Assembly (NCBI GenBank): GCA_024710355.1
Contig: JANJUX010000006.1
Location: 55,904 to 119,903 of the forward strand
Direction of reading: 5' to 3'
DNA length: 64,000 bases
From: Candidatus Rifleibacteriota bacterium
Lineage (GTDB): Bacteria; Muiribacteriota; Ozemobacteria; Ozemobacterales; Ozemobacteraceae
Positions 58,871-64,000 of this stretch are shown one piece after another (position 1 is the stretch's first letter; every line of letters begins with the position of its first letter). Under the pieces are notes generated by a model that had not been told where the DNA came from, did not search any database, and saw nothing but the letters and a program-made list of their open reading frames with translations. Made by a program: the position numbers and the translations under genes.

Positions 58871-59998
58871 TTATTTTAGCAGGTCGAGCGCGGTAATGGC
58901 ACAGCCTTTGTGCTTTGCCAGACCGGCACGCCCGGTAATTCTGAAAGTTTTTCCTGAACGGCCACAGGGACAGTTGCCTTCGATAACAGCCTTGTCAGTG
59001 GTAAGCAGAGCAATCGAGGGATAACTCGAAAGATACGGCGTCATCAGGTAAAGCAGGCCCTCTTCACCATCTTTAACTGGTTGCAGCGTTTCGGGGTCAA
59101 CCGCCAGAGCCCTGGCAAAAACCGGAACATGCAACCGGCCGGCTTCGCAATCAACGTACGGAATTCCGTGTTCGACCATACCAAACAGGTCACGCAGGTT
59201 CTCGCGGGGCATACCCAATACTCTCTCGATACGGTCTTTGAAAAAGTCTTTGGTGACTTCCTGGTCTTTGTGCATTTTCCAGCCGCCACCGGTAATGATA
59301 TAGGAATCTTTACCAAGGTTGAGCGTCAGACCTTTTTCTTCGAGGCGGTTGCAGACCTGCCAGAGATAGGCCGGAAACCCGAGAATCCGCACCGGTTCGG
59401 GTCTACGGCTGAACTCGATCAGCTTTTTTACTGTGGCATCGAGGTCGAATTCAAAGTCATTGACGGCCTTGTTCCAGCGAATGGCGTAAAAAACCGAACG
59501 CCGGCCTGTCAGACCAGTCAGCATCTTGTCTGAAAATGCCGTTCCGACACTGCCGGCAACTTTCGGGTCATAGGTGAAACAAAGGTAATTAACCCTGCGA
59601 CCACGGTCGACCAGCCCAAGCGAGGCAAAAATACTGTCAACGATTTTCCAGATGCGGCGATATGATCGATTATCAAGCACAATGGCGCTCCTGCGCCCGC
59701 CAGTGCCTGAAGAAGTCAGTTCAATTTTAACCTGCTTTTCGGGCACCGAAATCAGCCTGAATTCCTTAAAAATAGTCACCAGCAGCGGCGGAATCTGCTC
59801 GGGCAGATACTCTTTGCTGAGATCGGCAACGCCGCAACCGGCAAGAAAAGCCTTGAATTCAGGGCAGCGGGCGGCATGCCAGCGCAAAGCCTCGTTCATG
59901 GCCGCGTTAAAAAGTTTTTCACTTGTGGGGTTGTGATCGAAAGCGTCGGGCAGATCAAAAAGCTGCCCGCAACTGACAAAGGGTTTTGCTTCAGCCAA
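58871..59998 (-). CDS. LuxE-like acyl-protein synthetase
   Basis: LuxE activates fatty acids with ATP and passes them to LuxC. The 375-residue protein fits PF04443: IFKEFRLISVPEKQVKIEL, then TSSGTGGRRS (ATP loop), RILGFPAYLWQVC and DLFGMVEHGIPYVDCE. GNCPCGRSGKTFRITGRAG near the end matches the ligase tail of the next gene. The start chosen is TTG 59998, with GAGGAG upstream and an 8-base overlap with the GNAT gene; an ATG at 60046 lies further inside that gene. Confidence 0.85.
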   Translation of the reverse strand: MAEAKPFVSCGQLFDLPDAFDHNPTSEKLFNAAMNEALRWHAARCPEFKAFLAGCGVADLSKEYLPEQIPPLLVTIFKEFRLISVPEKQVKIELTSSGTGGRRSAIVLDNRSYRRIWKIVDSIFASLGLVDRGRRVNYLCFTYDPKVAGSVGTAFSDKMLTGLTGRRSVFYAIRWNKAVNDFEFDLDATVKKLIEFSRRPEPVRILGFPAYLWQVCNRLEEKGLTLNLGKDSYIITGGGWKMHKDQEVTKDFFKDRIERVLGMPRENLRDLFGMVEHGIPYVDCEAGRLHVPVFARALAVDPETLQPVKDGEEGLLYLMTPYLSSYPSIALLTTDKAVIEGNCPCGRSGKTFRITGRAGLAKHKGCAITALDLLK

Positions 59999-61175
59999 TT
60001 CTCCACTCCTCGTCGAAATCTGGCTGGCAGCGAACCAGCAGGTCATACCAGCACTTCATGAACGCATCAAGAAAACGACGGTTGTTATCAACCAGGTGCA
60101 TATCCATAAAATCGAGGCTCTCGAACGAGCGCGAAAAAACGAGAAAATCTTCGCGCAATCCATCATCATTGATTTTCATCGCCGGGAAATAGGCGCAGGG
60201 CAAAAACCTGGCATCGAGTGCCATTCGCTGTTTCTGCGGCAAATAAGCACTCACCAGCATTTCGATATAGCGCATGCCTGATTTTGAAGCTTCTTCACAG
60301 AACCACATCAGTGTTCGCCTGATATCGGTGCCCGAAAAGCGATAGCCGACGATAACCCCATTGCCATCGAGCGGATTGAAATTCACAAAAATATCGGCGG
60401 TGCCATCTTTGGCGGTAAACAGCATATTAGGATCGGTAAATGGAAAGAACACCCGCTTCATCAGATCTTTATCCTGGTAGCGGTAAAATTTTTCGCTGAT
60501 TTCTTCGATATCGCTCTGCACGTCAAAAGCGATAGCCTGCCCCATTTTGCGCGGGTCTTCCTCGTCGATGATTACCGTTTCGGCTTCTTCGAGATTGAGT
60601 TCACCCCTGACAATGTTATAAAAATCAAGCATTTCAGGAATCAGCTGCGGAGTCTTGCGCCGGTATTCGAGGCATTTGGGGCCAAGATAAACTTCTAGAC
60701 CATGCGTTTCAAAAGACTCTACTTTGCGGACATTCGGAAAAATACCGGTCGACAGAAAGCCGAGATGTTCGAGAACCACCTGAGGCGCAAAGCTGACAGT
60801 TCGGGTTGTGGCATAAATAATATCGCAGACACGCGTTTTTTCAGTAAGCAGCTGCAGGCCATGCCTGACCATCGTCCGCATGACATCCTGGCCGCGAAAT
60901 TCGTTGAGAACCGCAGCTGCGTATGACTTGCCGATTTTGTTTACCGGGTCGATCGCAAAAATAACCGAGCCAATCAGGCGATTCTCGATTTTGGCGACTG
61001 TCCAGAAATAGGCGGAGTCTTCGACCTTCTTGGCGATAATTGCCGGATCGGCAACGTCGGGCAGGGTGTATTTACCTTTATAAACCTTGATATAAAGGTC
61101 GATAATCGCGTCGACATCGTCTCTTGAAGCAGGCTGAAATACGACTACACGTTTATCGTGCAGAACGAGCTGCAT
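59991..61175 (-). CDS. GNAT-family acetyltransferase, first gene of the lux-like operon
   Basis: The 394-residue protein has a GNAT domain at the N-terminus (about 10-150): FQPASRDDVDAIIDLYIKVY, IGSVIFAIDPVNKIGKSYAA and VLNEFRGQDVMRTMVRHGLQ, the last covering the CoA-binding loop. Residues 200-394 look like a second, degenerate GNAT fold (YIEMLVSAYLPQKQRMALDA). It may acylate or acetylate a substrate for the two downstream acyl-activating enzymes. A near-consensus promoter and GGGGAA ribosome binding site precede it. Confidence 0.75.
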   Translation of the reverse strand: MQLVLHDKRVVVFQPASRDDVDAIIDLYIKVYKGKYTLPDVADPAIIAKKVEDSAYFWTVAKIENRLIGSVIFAIDPVNKIGKSYAAAVLNEFRGQDVMRTMVRHGLQLLTEKTRVCDIIYATTRTVSFAPQVVLEHLGFLSTGIFPNVRKVESFETHGLEVYLGPKCLEYRRKTPQLIPEMLDFYNIVRGELNLEEAETVIIDEEDPRKMGQAIAFDVQSDIEEISEKFYRYQDKDLMKRVFFPFTDPNMLFTAKDGTADIFVNFNPLDGNGVIVGYRFSGTDIRRTLMWFCEEASKSGMRYIEMLVSAYLPQKQRMALDARFLPCAYFPAMKINDDGLREDFLVFSRSFESLDFMDMHLVDNNRRFLDAFMKCWYDLLVRCQPDFDEEWRIG

Positions 61176-61224
61176 TCAGAATTCCCCTTTCAAACACGAT
61201 CGCCGTTACAATCTATGCACGCTT

Positions 61225-61254
61225 AGTATACCCGCCAGAAGAGAAGATAGTCAA
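61225..61254 (-). promoter_or_regulatory. Near-consensus sigma70 promoter of the GNAT-LuxE-LuxC operon
   Basis: On the minus strand TTGACT (61254-61249), 18 bases, TATACT (61230-61225). Each box differs from consensus by one base. The predicted start of transcription lies about 40 bases before the GNAT ATG. Confidence 0.75.
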
Positions 61255-61341
61255 TACGGCCCACCGCAATTAACGCCCGCCACAAAAACTGCTGAAATAT
61301 GTCAGATGACTCGCATTCTGATATAACAATGCCTGATAGAA

Positions 61342-62553
61342 CTAGGCTCGCCATGATGTTTCGGTGGCCCATTTTTCTGCGGCAAAATAAATCAGATCGA
61401 CCGCCGGGTCTTTAACTTCAGGATACATCCTGGCGTTGGCGAGATTGCCGGCAAGCCGTTCTTTCAAACGCCCATAAGCACAGGCATAATCTGGATGGGC
61501 ACGCAGAAAATCACGAAACAGCAACGGGTAACGCTGATTGGCTCGGCCGGCCACTCTTACATGCACGTTGGTCGGTCGATGCCCAGTCGGCGGCTTGAAA
61601 AACCATTTGCGCCACTGCTCAGGGTCGGCAGTCTGGCCCGGTGGCACGTGATCGGCAACCGCAATCTCTGAGCGGGTAAAGCCGATTGCGGTCATTGCGG
61701 CCAGCAACTCTTCATCAAGCGCTCTGACGGTAATCTGGACATCGATAATATCTTTGGCTGCCAGCCCCGGCACCGAGGTCGAGCCAATATGGTCTATGCG
61801 CAGCGCCAGCGGGCCGAGCCCGGCTGCCAATCGGTCACAGATAGCCACAAATTCTTCAGGCCAATGCGGGTCATAGTTTTTAATCAGCCTCCTGACGCCA
61901 TGCCATTGACCGGTTTCAATCAGTTCAACGCAGGTCTCAATCGCGACCTGCAGACCTCTGATTATTTCCGGCAAAGCCAGGCCAGCAACTCTGCCGGCAC
62001 CGGCCTGCAGCATTGCTGAATTCATAAGCATTTCGGGGGTTGCGGGCACATGTATAAACCCGCCCATGATCTCTGGCATTTCATTGGCAATCAGATGCAT
62101 CAGCCGGAACATGACATCATTACAGACATAAGTGCCGGCCGAATCGGACAGCGAAGCCGAGATACCGCCAGCGGCGATTCTATCAATGATTCTGCGCATC
62201 GGCAGGCCGGTAAAATAAGCATTTGGTGCCGAATAATCAATGACGCGGTCAATCGGTTGAAAACCGTCATTATCAGCTATCCGCGCGTCATTGACGTTAA
62301 TCGCCGCCCTTTCAACACTCAGGCATTCTCTTTTTGCTGCCAGCCCGGTGCAGATTACGATTTCCGGCCGCAACTCTCTGATCGCCTTTTCAACAGCCGG
62401 CCAGGCGCCCCGAAAAGAAACCGGCAGCAACAGCTTTTGCAGTCTGAAACCACCGATTTGCCCCGGCAACCCCTCGACTCCTTGCCACGAAGAGTTCACG
62501 GCAAAACCTTCAAAGGGTGCAAACCCTGTTACCAGCACGATTTTTTCTTTCAT
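61342..62553 (-). CDS. pcp: Pyrrolidone-carboxylate peptidase fused to a GrpB-family domain
   Basis: 403 residues. Residues 1-215 are a C15 pyroglutamyl peptidase: VLVTGFAPFEGFAVNSSW, and the catalytic triad Glu81, Cys144 and His168 in ERAAINV, TYVCNDVMF and GFIHVPATP. It removes N-terminal pyroglutamate from peptides. Residues 230-403 are a GrpB/UPF0157 domain (PF04229): LRIDHIGSTSVPGLAAKDII, then NVHVRVAGRANQRYPLLFRD, a nucleotidyltransferase-like fold of unknown role. The fusion is unusual. The start at 62553 follows GGGAG; the frame is open six codons upstream. Confidence 0.88.
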   Translation of the reverse strand: MKEKIVLVTGFAPFEGFAVNSSWQGVEGLPGQIGGFRLQKLLLPVSFRGAWPAVEKAIRELRPEIVICTGLAAKRECLSVERAAINVNDARIADNDGFQPIDRVIDYSAPNAYFTGLPMRRIIDRIAAGGISASLSDSAGTYVCNDVMFRLMHLIANEMPEIMGGFIHVPATPEMLMNSAMLQAGAGRVAGLALPEIIRGLQVAIETCVELIETGQWHGVRRLIKNYDPHWPEEFVAICDRLAAGLGPLALRIDHIGSTSVPGLAAKDIIDVQITVRALDEELLAAMTAIGFTRSEIAVADHVPPGQTADPEQWRKWFFKPPTGHRPTNVHVRVAGRANQRYPLLFRDFLRAHPDYACAYGRLKERLAGNLANARMYPEVKDPAVDLIYFAAEKWATETSWRA

Positions 62554-62945
62554 TAAAGCAGGCTCCCGCATAGATTTATGCCCCGGTCAACGGTCGAATC
62601 AATATACCAGACCAACCACCAGCAACAAAACACACCCTTGTAAAAATAGCTCTAGAACCCTTTATTTCAAAAAAATTTCGCAATTCTTCATCATTACAAC
62701 ACTTGTGCCCTGAAAGCTTAAAGGCGGGAGTCTTTCTCTAAGACCTCGAGCCGGGGCCTTCGAGTTCATTGTTGCACAAGAATTACATAGTTCTCCGTCA
62801 TCCTGAGAAGCCTGCGCCAGCGAAGGCGGGTGGTGAAAATCTTACATATAGCAGCTTAGATACATGCTTTCCCCCTCCAGTGGCAAACACATGGCCGACG
62901 TATCAATAACCGGGGCAACTGTAGCGCTGCTGGCAAAAAAACACT
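62554..62945. other. Intergenic stretch without a gene, with a repeat-like segment
   Basis: I see no open frame of note here. The part 62798-62840 (GTCATCCTGAG then GCCTGCGCCAGCGAAGGCGG) resembles dispersed intergenic elements that begin with this GTCATCCTGAG core in many genomes; it has imperfect dyad symmetry. An imperfect CTCGA/TCGAG repeat lies near 62748-62767. Only one copy is seen in this window. Confidence 0.3.
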
Positions 62946-63809
62946 TCAGGGCGGCAACAGAAAAGGAGAAGACGGATCGTGGCGCCTGCAGTTGGCGACG
63001 ACTCTGGCCACGCCTTTATTGGCATAACAATATCGGCAGCCGGCCGGGCAGGTTGAGTAGGCACCGATATCGACACTTGCGACACAGCCGCAGCCGGGCC
63101 GCTGATTGCGATCACGCGGCAGTTCAAGATTGCGACCAGTAAGCTCAGCAATAATCCGGTCATCGATGCAGCGACCCGGCTGAATATTAAAACACCGCAA
63201 ATCAACCGGTTCGCAGCAGCTTTCGATCGACAACCCAAATTCTGTCGCGGTTTCTGCAAAGCTGCCGGCGATTTCACCAAGCATTTCTTCTGTAAGTGAC
63301 ACTGCTCCAAGCTCACGCAGACCAGCCGCAGCCCCACGATAGGCATCGACAAAGCTGATGACCACGCGGCGCGTTTTCCCTGCCAGAGCGTGGCAATATG
63401 TGGCAAAACTGCGTTTATGCCATGCAATGTCGTATTTCGGAGTAACCACAATCGGGTCGTAGCGCCACACGACCCGAGCCGCGCCAACGGCCTGCGCCAA
63501 TACCGAAAAAGTCTTCAGCAGCTCGCTCTTTTCTGGCAAGCCCGGCTCAACATCCTGGTCATAAGGGTTCAGCGTGAACTGAAAATAGAATTTATAAGCC
63601 TGTAACGCGCCAATGCGCTGCAGCAATGGCGCCGGGTTCTTGCTCCAGAACACAAAACAATCGACATCCTGAGGTCGCAGCGACACTTCACGAACCTGCC
63701 GCGGGTTGAATGGATTCGCAACTTTGACAAACCCGGCCGCCAACCGGTTAAAAAACCAGTCGGAATAGTAAGCCGGTATATCAGTTCGCCGACTGGCACT
63801 GATTATCAT
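62946..63809 (-). CDS. DUF1848 family protein with radical-SAM-like Cys cluster
   Basis: The 287-residue protein begins MIISASRRTDIPAYYSDWF, the DUF1848 (PF08902) signature, and has FVFWSKNPAPLL and VWRYDPIVVTPKYDIAWH. Its C-terminus holds five Cys: CGCVASVDIG and CPAGCRYCYAN, the last resembling the CxxxCxxC cluster of radical-SAM enzymes but at the wrong end of the protein. Function unknown. AGAGG ribosome binding site. It is probably transcribed alone. Confidence 0.85.
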   Translation of the reverse strand: MIISASRRTDIPAYYSDWFFNRLAAGFVKVANPFNPRQVREVSLRPQDVDCFVFWSKNPAPLLQRIGALQAYKFYFQFTLNPYDQDVEPGLPEKSELLKTFSVLAQAVGAARVVWRYDPIVVTPKYDIAWHKRSFATYCHALAGKTRRVVISFVDAYRGAAAGLRELGAVSLTEEMLGEIAGSFAETATEFGLSIESCCEPVDLRCFNIQPGRCIDDRIIAELTGRNLELPRDRNQRPGCGCVASVDIGAYSTCPAGCRYCYANKGVARVVANCRRHDPSSPFLLPP

Positions 63810-63950
63810 CTTTCAGCAAACCTCTTTCAGCAATATAAACGGGGCCAATATAATACCTTGCAAGTGCTATCAGTCAATAATTAACACACGAAAAAAAAGC
63901 AACGCTTGCCGAGCACCCCATGGTTCCCTGCAAACGATGCCGCTAAGACC

Positions 63951-63992
63951 GCTGCCCTGGCAATGGGAAAGGTTCCCCTTTGCCAGGGCAGC
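63951..63992. repeat. Long near-perfect hairpin at the window end
   Basis: GCTGCCCTGGCAA and TTGCCAGGGCAGC are exact 13-bp inverted repeats; inside them GGGAA-AGG-TTCCC forms a second stem. Neither strand has a following T-run, so it may be a palindromic repeat unit or part of a terminator cut by the window edge. Confidence 0.5.
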
Positions 63993-64000
63993 GGCTGTGA

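Overview
The window reads as a near-continuous bacterial chromosome segment of mid GC content. It has about 60 protein genes and no rRNA, tRNA or CRISPR array that I can see. The cell envelope is clearly diderm and motile: there is a type IV pilus secretin (PilQ), flagellar P- and L-ring proteins (FlgI, FlgH), and the full lipoprotein-processing pair (Lgt, LspA). These sit beside proteins more often met in spore-formers and deep-branching phyla (SpoIID/LytB-like, GerMN, a copper-amine-oxidase-N/AMIN amidase, DUF501) and an unusual number of TPR and NHL-propeller secreted proteins. This mix would fit a deep-branching diderm lineage of the Candidatus Riflebacteria/Ozemobacteria type. That placement is inference from gene content only, with low confidence.

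Layout. 1-1.2 kb: 3' part of a SpoIID/LytB-like gene. 1.3-6.1 kb: type IV pilus assembly genes pilM-N-O-P, a terminator, a possibly decayed small gene, then pilQ. 6.2-7.3 kb: aroC on the minus strand. 7.5-18.8 kb: flagellar rod and ring genes (DUF501-flgF-flgG-flgA-flgH, then flgI-TPR-flgJ), split in two by a four-gene carbamoyltransferase/SxtJ/DUF5989/SGNH-TPR cassette that looks like a glycan-modification module. 18.9-24.8 kb: rho, an M23 peptidase, a TPR protein, smpB, an N-acetylmuramoyl-alanine amidase and a GerMN protein. 24.9-30.6 kb: a pilin, two NHL-repeat secreted proteins, mltG, a BtuF-like binding protein, a TPR lipoprotein and a MinE-like small protein. 30.6-36.3 kb: a TIGR03960/TIGR03936 radical-SAM pair, RNase G and two secreted unknowns. 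36.3-39.1 kb (minus): accD-accA-sigma70, preceded by a strong promoter whose -10 lies inside a perfect palindrome. 39.3-40.3 kb (minus): a two-CXXCH lipoprotein. 40.5-44.7 kb: lspA, two adjacent lgt paralogues, rluD, a pilin-like membrane protein and a HAMP-only membrane protein. 44.8-47.9 kb: an aldehyde-dehydrogenase homologue, a small siroheme reductase and a caspase-like secreted protein. 48.0-56.2 kb: a 1846-residue fused membrane protein with a type IV pilin module in its middle, an M50-like membrane protease, an adenylate cyclase and a GIY-YIG protein. 56.3-61.2 kb (minus): a GNAT / LuxE-like / LuxC-ligase-fusion operon. 61.3-63.8 kb (minus): a Pcp-GrpB fusion and a DUF1848 protein.

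How the parts fit. Most of the window builds or remodels the envelope: pilus, flagellum, peptidoglycan hydrolases, lipoprotein maturation and fatty-acid supply. A FliA/sigma28-like motif (TAAA/T, 16 nt, GCCGATA) recurs upstream of the two flagellar operons and of the haem lipoprotein, which suggests one motility regulon.

The best candidates for undescribed biology are the 1846-residue protein (two homologous beta-rich halves around a pilin module), the lux-type acyl-reductase operon without luciferase genes, the palindrome-controlled accD-accA-sigma operon, and the small His/Cys-dyad protein at 47.1-47.9 kb.
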